From the NCBI GenBank assembly GCA_021807645.1, contig JAKBCP010000007.1, forward strand, positions 1-13,289: DNA of 13,289 nt, read 5' to 3'. Source of the stretch: a bacterium (GTDB lineage Bacteria > Vulcanimicrobiota > Vulcanimicrobiia > Vulcanimicrobiales > Vulcanimicrobiaceae). The translations under genes and the position numbers were made by a program. The notes beneath the pieces were generated by a model that worked only from the letters and a program-made list of their open reading frames with translations, was not told the origin of the DNA and did no database searches. The first letter of the stretch is position 1, and every line of letters starts with the position of its first letter. Shown here piece after piece: positions 1-6,247 of the stretch.

Positions 1-1239
1 CGAGAGATTAAAGAACGCCGACGTTGCGGCAACGTCTTTATCTGCCACGCCGCCGATGACCGCGATCGAGAGCGGCACGAAAATCTGTGAAAGCCCGATG
101 CCGCTGATCACGAGCGAGAGCACCAAGGTTCCAAACTGCGACTCCGGGGTGGTGACTCCGGCGAGCAACCAATTCGATATGCCCAGCAGCACAAAACCGA
201 TTCCCGTCGATATGCGAACGTCGATGATTCCTCGCCCGGCAAGGGCAGCGGTCAGCGGCGTGAAGAGCATGACCGCAAGCGCTCGGACCAAAATCGTCAA
301 CCCGGAGAGCGTCGCGGTAAAGCCGAGCGAATTTTGTAGATATTGCGGGAGCACGAGAATCGATCCGTACAAGCTAATGCCGAGCACCGCACCTAACACG
401 CTGCCGACGGCGACCTGGCGAATCCTGAGAACGTGCAGATCGACCACCGGCCGTCGGGAACGCAAGGTCCAAAGCACGAACGCGATGATGCCGAGAATCG
501 CGAGCCCGGTAAACGTTCGTATAGCCGAGTTACTCAGCCAGTCGTATTGCTGCCCCTGATCGAGCACATATTGCATCGAACCCAGTCCCATCGCCAGGAA
601 AGCCAACCCGATCCAATCGAGCGCCATCGCACGCGGCTTTGCGGGATTGCGCATGTAGAGAAGCGTTAATGTCGCGGCGATAATTCCAACGGGTAGATTG
701 ATAAAGAACGCCCAGCGCCAAGTAAAATTATCGGTAATGAATCCTCCGAGTACCGGGCCGAGGGCGGGTCCTACGATCACCCCCATTGCAAAGACGCCTT
801 GCGCACGCCCCTGTCGGCGCACGCCGAAGATGTCGCGGAGGATTGCCTGCGACGTCGAGATCAGTCCACCGCCGCCGAGCCCCTGCACGATGCGCCAAAA
901 TACCAGCGAGCTAAACGAGGGAGCGAGCCCGCACATCAGCGATGCGATCGTAAAAATGACGATCGAGGCGGTAAAATACTGACGTCTTCCAAAACGCCCC
1001 TGTAGCCACGGAGTAATCGGAATGACGATGACGTTGGCGATAATATATCCGGTGACGATCCAGGCGCCTTGATCGACGGCGACCCCAAAATTACCCTGAA
1101 TATTCGGCAAAGCGACGTTGACGATCGTCGTGTCGACGATCTCCAAAAGCGTTGCGGTGATGACGGCTACCGTGATCACCGCAAGCCGCCAGCCGTGCTC
1201 GACCAGCGGCGATTCGCTACTCTGCGGCGAGGCAGACAT
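1..1239 (-). CDS. emrB: DHA2-family (EmrB-like) multidrug efflux transporter, C-terminus cut off by window edge
   Basis: Partial gene: 413 codons are visible with no stop, and the 3' end lies beyond base 1. The product is an inner-membrane proton-driven exporter of the major facilitator superfamily, 14-helix DHA2 branch; members are usually about 500 residues, so roughly four fifths is present. Seen directly: a first helix with the DHA2 signature LEIVDTTIVNVALPNI (residues 32-47), the helix 2-3 loop GRFGRRQY (81-88), and the antiporter motif GVIVGPALGPVLGG (153-166) followed by WRWAFFINLPVG. Many hydrophobic segments follow. The ATG at 1239 shares one base with the TAA of the upstream membrane-fusion gene (TAATG), so translation is probably coupled. 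With that gene it should form an EmrAB-like pump reaching toward the outer membrane. The substrate cannot be read from sequence. The family call is firm; the symbol means 'EmrB-like', not proven orthology. Confidence 0.93.
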   Translation of the reverse strand, partial: MSASPQSSESPLVEHGWRLAVITVAVITATLLEIVDTTIVNVALPNIQGNFGVAVDQGAWIVTGYIIANVIVIPITPWLQGRFGRRQYFTASIVIFTIASLMCGLAPSFSSLVFWRIVQGLGGGGLISTSQAILRDIFGVRRQGRAQGVFAMGVIVGPALGPVLGGFITDNFTWRWAFFINLPVGIIAATLTLLYMRNPAKPRAMALDWIGLAFLAMGLGSMQYVLDQGQQYDWLSNSAIRTFTGLAILGIIAFVLWTLRSRRPVVDLHVLRIRQVAVGSVLGAVLGISLYGSILVLPQYLQNSLGFTATLSGLTILVRALAVMLFTPLTAALAGRGIIDVRISTGIGFVLLGISNWLLAGVTTPESQFGTLVLSLVISGIGLSQIFVPLSIAVIGGVADKDVAATSAFFNLS

Positions 1240-2483
1240 TAGCGAACCTTTACGTCCGCTTCAACGCTCATGCCCGGACGCAAGGGCATCTTCGGATTGA
1301 AATCATCGATCGAGATGCGCACGGGGATCCGTTGGGTCACCTTGACGAAGTTGCCGGTTGCATTTTGCGAGGGGATCAGCGCGTAGGTGTTCTGCGATGC
1401 CGGGTTGATCGAAATCACATGCCCGTGGAAGGTGTGCCCGGGGTAGGCATCGACGAAAATATCCGCTTCTTGGCCGACGTGGATGGCGCCGACCGCCGTC
1501 TCTTTATAGTTGGCCGTCACGAAGATATCTTTCGACGGAATCACCGTCATGAGGTTCATCCCCGCGCTCACCGTTTGACCGATCTGGGCACTCTTCTCGC
1601 CGACGTATCCATCGATCGGCGAATATATCCGCGTGTACTGCAGGTTGAGTTTCGCAAGATCGAGTGCGGCCTTTGCCGCGACCACTTGGCTCGAATCGCT
1701 CGACTGTGCGAGTTTCCCTTGGGCGGACGTTACGCCGCCTTGCGCGCCGGCGATGCCGGCCTTCGCTGCAACGACGCGATCGCGGGCCGCCCGCACGCCG
1801 TCGCGTGCCGCCCCGACATCAGCCTGGGCGCTCGCCAGGGCAGCCGCGGCGGCTCCCTCTTCGGCGAGCGCTGAATCGAGTTCTTGGCGCGCGACGTCGC
1901 CGGTACGAACGAGCGAACGCGCGCGGGCGAGATCGGCGGAGGCCTTCGCATAGTTCGCGCGCGCGGCCGGTACTTCGGCGATTGCGGCAGCGAGTTGCGC
2001 CTGTGCTTGCGCCAACGCCGCCTCGGCCTGAGGGACCGAAGCAACTGCGCTTGCGACGCCCGCCTGCGCCTGCGCGACGCCGCCCTGACTCTGCTGCACC
2101 AACGTGGTCTCGGTGGAGAGCGCTTGGTCGTACGCCGCCTGCGCTTGCGCTAAGCGGTGTCGCTCGTCGCGATTGTCGAGGACGACCAGGAGCTGTCCCT
2201 TGCGGACGTACTGGTTCGTCTGCACCGGGATCGAATCGATTTTCTCACCGATTTTACTGGTGATCGCAACGACATCCGAATCGATCATCGCGTCCTCGGT
2301 GCCCGCATGAACGCGCGCGTAGGCATACCAACGACCACCGTAAATCAGCAACACGATTGCGAGAATCGTCCCGAGAACGCCAAAAATGACGCGTTTCCGC
2401 GGTTGATTCGGCGAGGTCTCCTCAGCGGAACCCGCTCCCTCCACCGCCGAGTCATTCGGGCTCTCCTGCAGATTCGTTGCCAT
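1239..2483 (-). CDS. emrA: HlyD/EmrA-family membrane-fusion (periplasmic adaptor) protein
   Basis: 414 residues. Periplasmic adaptor expected to link the EmrB-like transporter to an outer-membrane channel. Order of parts: polar cytoplasmic N-terminus (1-30), one membrane anchor (about 31-50), first half of a biotinyl/lipoyl-like domain (about 64-103, ending GQLLVVLDNRDERH), a very alanine/glutamine-rich coiled-coil hairpin (about 108-280), the second lipoyl half (YSPIDGYVGEKSAQIGQTVSAG, near 287-308), then a beta-barrel domain with PSKDIFVTANYKE and the C-terminal LRPGMSVEADVKV. It is slightly longer than E. coli EmrA (390 residues), the extra length being in the coiled coil. The ATG at 2483 overlaps the TetR stop by one base (TAATG), with AAGGA a short way upstream as ribosome site. 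Its own TAA overlaps the emrB-like start in the same way. Family assignment is firm. Confidence 0.94.
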   Translation of the reverse strand: MATNLQESPNDSAVEGAGSAEETSPNQPRKRVIFGVLGTILAIVLLIYGGRWYAYARVHAGTEDAMIDSDVVAITSKIGEKIDSIPVQTNQYVRKGQLLVVLDNRDERHRLAQAQAAYDQALSTETTLVQQSQGGVAQAQAGVASAVASVPQAEAALAQAQAQLAAAIAEVPAARANYAKASADLARARSLVRTGDVARQELDSALAEEGAAAAALASAQADVGAARDGVRAARDRVVAAKAGIAGAQGGVTSAQGKLAQSSDSSQVVAAKAALDLAKLNLQYTRIYSPIDGYVGEKSAQIGQTVSAGMNLMTVIPSKDIFVTANYKETAVGAIHVGQEADIFVDAYPGHTFHGHVISINPASQNTYALIPSQNATGNFVKVTQRIPVRISIDDFNPKMPLRPGMSVEADVKVR

Positions 2484-3106
2484 TACTTGTTCCTTGCTCC
2501 ATTGAGAAAGATATGAATGTACATCCTTAAACCGTACTCTTGGTCTGCGTAAAAACGCACGTCGGGATATTTTTGCCGCCCCATAACGTGCGCGAAGATC
2601 ATCGATCCGAAAACAGCGGCAAGATCCTCAGGGTTGCCGACGAGCTCTCCCCGTTCGACGCGCGAAGCCATGAATGCGACCAAGGCCTCGCGAACTGCGT
2701 TCTGCGGGCGCCAGGTCGCCGAGCCGTAGACATTGGCTTCGTAATCGTCCTCGACCATCGACCAGCGGACCATATCGCGCATGTTCCAGAGGCGCTCCAT
2801 GAGGAAGCCTCCCATCGTCATAAGGTCGCTCTCAACCGTGCCTCGCAATGAAATGGTAAATTCGTCAATCGAGGTACTCGGGCAGCAATACTCGACGAGC
2901 TCGTAGAGTAAGTTTTCCTTCGTCCCGAAATGCCGGAAGAGCGTCGTTTCATTGACGCCGGCCACCTCCGCAATCTCACGCGTCGTGGCGGCGCGCTTAC
3001 CTTTGCGAGCGACAACCTCGCGAGCGGCATGAAGGATCCGCTCTCGCGTCGCGTCGGTTCCTGCCGCACGCCGCTCTTCGGATCGGGCGGCGACGTGCGC
3101 GCTCAC
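2483..3106 (-). CDS. TetR/AcrR-family transcriptional regulator
   Basis: 207 residues, normal for the family. The N-terminal DNA-binding domain is clear: TRERILHAAREVVARKG (20-36) leads into the helix-turn-helix TTREIAEVAGVNETTLFRHF (41-60) and GTKENLL. The C-terminal half is the usual divergent ligand-binding and dimerisation region, with YCCPSTS near 73-79. The start is GTG at 3106, overlapping the TGA of the upstream gene (GTGA), and the stop overlaps the adaptor gene, so it is co-translated with the pump. By analogy with TetR-type efflux regulators it probably represses this operon and is released by a pump substrate. Two palindromes around the predicted promoter (4067-4078 and 4106-4127) are the obvious candidate operators. 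The ligand is unknown. The fold is certain; the autoregulation is inferred. Confidence 0.94.
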   Translation of the reverse strand: MSAHVAARSEERRAAGTDATRERILHAAREVVARKGKRAATTREIAEVAGVNETTLFRHFGTKENLLYELVEYCCPSTSIDEFTISLRGTVESDLMTMGGFLMERLWNMRDMVRWSMVEDDYEANVYGSATWRPQNAVREALVAFMASRVERGELVGNPEDLAAVFGSMIFAHVMGRQKYPDVRFYADQEYGLRMYIHIFLNGARNK

Positions 3107-3759
3107 TTCGCCCCCGTAAAGACCGAGTCTTTAATCGGCACGTTCATCTGATATTTCCCGTAGGTCGCGTGGGAACTCGCTCGAACGCGAAAATTGATTT
3201 CGGCGCTCTGTTCGGCGAGCACGTCGTAACCGTTCTCGCGGCGATACCATTGACGCATCGAGATCGTGCCGCCGTTGCGATAGTGCCACGTCATCTCGAC
3301 CAGCTCCCAGGTTGCCGGGTCGACGATCGCATGAGCGTAGGCAAGAATATCGCTGTATTGGCGCGGCGCCACCGTTAAAATGTAGACGGGGCGTCCGCTC
3401 CAGACGCGCGTACCGGCATACGAGACGGTATTATCTTTCGACCAGCCGCCGGGATCACCGACGTTATTAAAGATCTTCGAGAAGCCTGCGGCATAGGCCG
3501 GCACGCGATCGAAGACGACCACGAATTTACTCGGGCGCTTGTAATAGGTGGTGCCGTCGAGCGTCGGCGAGAGAAACGGGAACGAGAGCATGTGCGTCGT
3601 GACGTGAACGCGCGCGCGATAACTCGTAAGCCCCGGATTCCGGTCGAGCATCTTGTCGACGATCGCCGCGGCAGTCATCGGGCGCAGCGGTTGCGTCGGC
3701 GCGGAGAGTGCGAGCAGCCCTGGAACGACAGCGAGGAAGAGCGCAACCCGCGCGATCAT
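3103..3759 (-). CDS. Exported LolA-like / outer-membrane lipoprotein-sorting-like protein
   Basis: 218 residues. An N-terminal signal peptide is visible: MIARVALFLAVVPGLLALSA, with cleavage probably after about residue 20. The mature part has features of the LolA/LolB-like half-barrel group: an opening helix (AAAIVDKMLDRNPGLTSYRA), then alternating strands including GTTYYKRPSKFVVVFDRVP, VYILTVAPR, ATWELVEMTWHYRNGG and a closing YGKYQMNVPIKDSVF. Such proteins bind lipid or acyl chains in the periplasm, but I infer this from pattern and am not certain of the family. Its ATG at 3759 overlaps the TGA of the STAS gene, and its TGA overlaps the TetR start, so it belongs to the pump operon. It may act as a periplasmic carrier or sensor for a hydrophobic substrate of the exporter. 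Confidence 0.72.
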   Translation of the reverse strand: MIARVALFLAVVPGLLALSAPTQPLRPMTAAAIVDKMLDRNPGLTSYRARVHVTTHMLSFPFLSPTLDGTTYYKRPSKFVVVFDRVPAYAAGFSKIFNNVGDPGGWSKDNTVSYAGTRVWSGRPVYILTVAPRQYSDILAYAHAIVDPATWELVEMTWHYRNGGTISMRQWYRRENGYDVLAEQSAEINFRVRASSHATYGKYQMNVPIKDSVFTGAK

Positions 3760-4052
3760 GCCGCACTTCCCCCCTCGACCTCAAGGATGCGGTCGAGGCC
3801 CGTAAGCGCGAGTTGACGTCGCACATCTTCGTGCGAGGTGCGGACGGAGAATTCAACGCCGTGGTCGCGGCTCCGGCGCAAGAGCGTGACCAGGCTACGC
3901 ATCCGGCCGACATCGAGGCTCGCGAGGTCGGCGAGATCGACGACCACGCGCTCGGTATGGCGATCGACGATCGAGTCGAGATGCGCTTCGTCCCGCCCGA
4001 TATCGAGGAGATCGCTGGAGAATACCTGGATTTTGGTTTCTTTTGTTTTCAT
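3756..4052 (-). CDS. Small STAS-domain protein lacking the phospho-acceptor serine
   Basis: 98 residues, a single STAS domain of the anti-sigma-factor-antagonist/MlaB type. The core is recognisable: RVVVDLADLASLDVGRMRSL (35-54), then LLRRSRDHGVEFSV and the terminal VRRQLALTGLDRIL (77-90). In classic antagonists such as SpoIIAA the loop reads D-S-S-G, with a serine that is phosphorylated; here it is D47-V48-G49-R50, so regulation by phosphorylation at that site is unlikely. It is the first gene of the efflux operon. The ATG at 4052 follows AAAGG with a short 3-nt spacer, and the stop overlaps the next start (ATGA). It may be a partner-binding module, or MlaB-like in a lipid-handling system, though no MlaF-type ATPase is in the window. 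No signal peptide, so cytoplasmic. Confidence 0.82.
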   Translation of the reverse strand: MKTKETKIQVFSSDLLDIGRDEAHLDSIVDRHTERVVVDLADLASLDVGRMRSLVTLLRRSRDHGVEFSVRTSHEDVRRQLALTGLDRILEVEGGSAA

Positions 4053-4066
4053 ATACCTTTATGCAA

Positions 4067-4078
4067 GCAAGTACTTGC
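4067..4078. promoter_or_regulatory. Perfect 12-bp palindrome, candidate operator 1
   Basis: GCAAGTACTTGC is a perfect inverted repeat between the STAS start codon and the predicted -10 box, at or just after the expected transcription start. A bound repressor would block initiation. Its core recurs at 4111-4122 as GCAAGTGCTTAC. The TetR-family protein encoded in the operon is the likely binder; that link is inferred. Confidence 0.6.
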
Positions 4079-4085
4079 AGGAAGT

Positions 4086-4114
4086 AGGGTAACGTATTTG
4101 GGCCCTGCGTGCAA
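4086..4114 (-). promoter_or_regulatory. Predicted sigma70-like promoter of the STAS-TetR-EmrAB operon
   Basis: On the minus strand TTGCAC (4114-4109) is followed after exactly 17 bases by TACCCT (4091-4086). This places transcription start near 4078-4080 and gives a leader of roughly 25-30 bases before the STAS ATG at 4052. The -35 box lies within palindrome 2 and the start point abuts palindrome 1. The -10 keeps the key T-A-...-T positions but is not consensus. The surrounding DNA is clearly more AT-rich than the flanking genes. Confidence 0.5.
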
Positions 4115-4127
4115 GTGCTTACACGCA
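4106..4127. promoter_or_regulatory. 22-bp imperfect palindrome, candidate operator 2
   Basis: The 22 bases form an inverted repeat in which 18 of 22 positions match their reverse complement. The outer arms TGCGTG and CACGCA are exact and the mismatches lie near the centre. The core at 4111-4122 resembles operator 1. The centres of the two sites are 44 bp apart, about four helical turns. This site covers the predicted -35 box of the STAS operon and lies just before the start of the divergent beta-lactamase-like gene, so one regulator could affect both. Confidence 0.6.
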
Positions 4128-4186
4128 CTTTTAACCCCGTCCGCCGGCCAGGGTTGCACGTGTCGATCTTGGAAGCGCACGAAGCG

Positions 4187-4984
4187 ATGGAAAGCCCCCT
4201 TCTTCGTGAGTGCGCGCGGCGCGCCGGGCTCCTCCGCCCGGCGATCCTCTGGGAGCCGATCGCTTCCCCGGGGGAGTCCCGCGAGCTCGATGCCGACCGC
4301 ACGATCTACCCCGCGAGCACGATCAAGACCCCGCTCGCTGCGGCGGCGCTCCTGCTCGTGGCGCGAGGCGAACGGAGGCTCGACGAGCGACGCCCCGTGC
4401 GCCGGGAGAACCTCACGCTCAACGACGCAACTTCGCCGATCGAACCCGGCTACGAAGCGAGCCTCGAGGAGCTCTGCCGCTATGCGATCGATCGCTCGGA
4501 CAACGTCGCGACCAACGAGCTCTTCGATCGCCTGGGGCGCGAGCGGGCGAGTGCGATCGTTCGCGCCGAGCTCGGGCTCTCCGCAACGGCGTTCCATCGG
4601 AAGCTCTCCGGAAGCGACCCGCTGATCGCCGACCCGCAGTGGGACGGAGAGCATCGCAACGCCCACCCCGTGCGCGATGCAGCGCGACTCTTTCGCCTCA
4701 TTGCGGAGCGCGCGTTCCCCGGAGCGGAGCTGTTAGAGGGGTGGCTCGGCGATCAGCGTTGGAACGATAAGTTGAGCCTCGGGCTCGCTCCGGGCGACCG
4801 ATTTGCCCATAAGACCGGCGACACGAGCGAGGTCACCCATGACGGCGGAATCCTCACGACCGGCGACGGGCGACGGGCGGCGATCGTCGTTTACACCGAG
4901 ATGCCTTCGACGCCGGAGAACAACGCGCGCTTCGGCGTCTTCATGCGGTTGCTACGGCACGAGGCGTTCGGCGATCTCCCGTAA
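4187..4984 (+). CDS. Class A beta-lactamase-like serine hydrolase without signal peptide
   Basis: 265 residues from the ATG at 4187, close to the mature length of class A beta-lactamases. GTG at 4160 and GTG at 4109 are in-frame alternatives; 4109 lies inside palindrome 2 and is less likely. Catalytic motifs are in order and well spaced: S44-T-I-K47 (nucleophile and general base), S104-D-N106, and K209-T-G211 followed by a beta-strand (RRAAIVVYTEMP). The omega-loop ExxLN element holding the deacylating glutamate of true lactamases is not recognisable; this region reads ADPQWDGEHRNAHPVRDAARL. None of the possible starts gives a signal peptide, so the protein looks cytoplasmic, unlike secreted lactamases. 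It may be an esterase or peptidase-like relative and not a resistance enzyme. It is the only plus-strand gene, divergent from the efflux operon, and its end overlaps the end of the hutF-like gene by 33 bp. Confidence 0.85.
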   Translation: MESPLLRECARRAGLLRPAILWEPIASPGESRELDADRTIYPASTIKTPLAAAALLLVARGERRLDERRPVRRENLTLNDATSPIEPGYEASLEELCRYAIDRSDNVATNELFDRLGRERASAIVRAELGLSATAFHRKLSGSDPLIADPQWDGEHRNAHPVRDAARLFRLIAERAFPGAELLEGWLGDQRWNDKLSLGLAPGDRFAHKTGDTSEVTHDGGILTTGDGRRAAIVVYTEMPSTPENNARFGVFMRLLRHEAFGDLP

Positions 4985-6247
4985 GCGTTCGCGCGCCGCG
5001 CTAGCTGCCGGGCTCGGATCGCGCCCCGCGACGCGCTTTCCGCCTACGAAGGTCCCCTGAACCCACGCATCCTCGCCCCGATAGACCAGGGCGTTGACCG
5101 CGGGCGCCCAGGGATCGATCGCGCGCGCATCGAGCACGACGAAATCCGCGAAGGCCCCCGCTTCGAAGCGCCCCGCATCGACGCGCAACGCGCGCGCGCC
5201 GCTCGCCGTCGCCAAATCGAACGCCGGGCGTGCCCCGAACGCCGCGCCGTCGGTGCGCGCGATCTTCTGCAGCAACGACGCGGCGCGCATCTCGTCGATC
5301 GCCGAAGGTTTGACGTCGGCATCGGTTCCTAAGCCGATGGGGACGCCGAGCGCGCGCAGGCCCGATATGTCGCAGATCCCATCACCGAGATACTGATTGG
5401 TCATCGGATTGTGAATGACGCGCGCGCCGCGCGCGGCGAGAAGTTCTTTCTCTTCGTCGTCGATATAGATCGCATGAATGGCGACGCAGCGTTCGTTGAG
5501 CGCCCCGAGTCGATCGAGCAAACGTACCGGCGTCGCCCCGTGCTCGGCGAGGGTCGCCGCCCCTTCGTACGCCGCTTCGGCCACGTGTACGTGCAACATG
5601 CAATCGTGCTCGGCGGCAAAGTTCGCTGCCGCCTCGATCATCGCCGGCGAAGCGGCATGCAACGAATGCGGAGCAACGCAAAAGTGAATCTCCGGATACG
5701 CCGCTAAAAGTTCGAGACTGCGCGTTCGGGCTTCTTCGATGGTCTCGCGATAGGCGTCGGGAGCGTAGGCGGCATCCATCCAGGTACGAGCGAAGACCAA
5801 GCGTATTCCGGTTTCGCGCGCGGCACGGATCGCGGATTCGGCGTGCGCATTCCCCATGCCGTTAAGATAGAAAAACTCCGCCACGGTGGTAATTCCGGCG
5901 GCGAGCATCTCGCTAAATGCAAAAACGAAGACCCAGTAAATATCGTCGGCGCTCAGTTGCGGGACGACGCGATAGAGCGCATCGCTGCGCCATTTCTCGA
6001 AACTCCAGTCGTCGGCCCAACCGCGCAGCAACACCTGATAGGCGTGGCTATGTCCGTTGATGAAGCCGGGGACGAGCAAGCGGTCTTCGGGAAACCGGCG
6101 CGTCTTCGTGCCGGTGCGCGCAGCTTCGAGGGCGAGGTTTTTTGCATCTCCGATCTTCGAAAACCGGCCGTTCTCGACGAGAAACGCGAACTCGCGCCGC
6201 TCCTCGCCGGCGACGAGCGCGCGCGCGGCGATAAAGAGCTCGCTCAT
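4952..6247 (-). CDS. hutF: Formimidoylglutamate deiminase-like amidohydrolase (HutF-like)
   Basis: 431 residues, metal-dependent amidohydrolase superfamily. Expected reaction: N-formimidoyl-L-glutamate plus water to N-formyl-L-glutamate and ammonia, cytoplasmic. Metal and catalytic positions are visible: H66-S-H68 in GFINGHSHAYQ, APHSLHA (192-198), H219-V-H221-VAE224, H258 in CVAIHAIY, and D309 in GLGTDAD. VAEFFYLNG (122-130) resembles the substrate-side EFHY segment of known HutF. The second half (ARGARVIHNPMTNQYLGDGI) looks more like the broad ATZ/TRZ deaminase group, so the specific reaction rests mainly on its place as last gene after hutI. Start ATG at 6247 overlaps the hutI stop (ATGA), and the stop TAG lies inside the convergent beta-lactamase-like gene. 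Alternative: a guanine- or adenosine-type deaminase. Superfamily is certain, substrate moderately so. Confidence 0.82.
   Translation of the reverse strand: MSELFIAARALVAGEERREFAFLVENGRFSKIGDAKNLALEAARTGTKTRRFPEDRLLVPGFINGHSHAYQVLLRGWADDWSFEKWRSDALYRVVPQLSADDIYWVFVFAFSEMLAAGITTVAEFFYLNGMGNAHAESAIRAARETGIRLVFARTWMDAAYAPDAYRETIEEARTRSLELLAAYPEIHFCVAPHSLHAASPAMIEAAANFAAEHDCMLHVHVAEAAYEGAATLAEHGATPVRLLDRLGALNERCVAIHAIYIDDEEKELLAARGARVIHNPMTNQYLGDGICDISGLRALGVPIGLGTDADVKPSAIDEMRAASLLQKIARTDGAAFGARPAFDLATASGARALRVDAGRFEAGAFADFVVLDARAIDPWAPAVNALVYRGEDAWVQGTFVGGKRVAGRDPSPAASAARERLREIAERLVP

Noticed and set aside
1633..2263. Repetitive Ala/Gln-rich DNA and long open frames on the plus strand within the EmrA-like gene
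   Set aside because: The repetition follows from the coiled-coil heptads of the adaptor protein. It is not a DNA repeat array, and the opposite frames are shadows.
4098..4125. Possible plus-strand promoter for the beta-lactamase-like gene (TTGGGC-16-TACACG)
   Set aside because: Both boxes are weak and the region is already explained by palindrome 2 and the minus-strand promoter; not strong enough to list.
3708..4625. Plus-strand open frame of 305 codons crossing the divergent promoter region
   Set aside because: It is antisense to the STAS and LolA-like genes and then runs out of frame through the beta-lactamase-like gene. Its product is an arginine/serine-rich low-complexity sequence with no family motifs.
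4049..4666. Minus-strand open frame of 205 codons antisense to the beta-lactamase-like gene
   Set aside because: The plus-strand frame carries all three catalytic motifs in order. The antisense product has no recognisable domain and would run over the STAS promoter.
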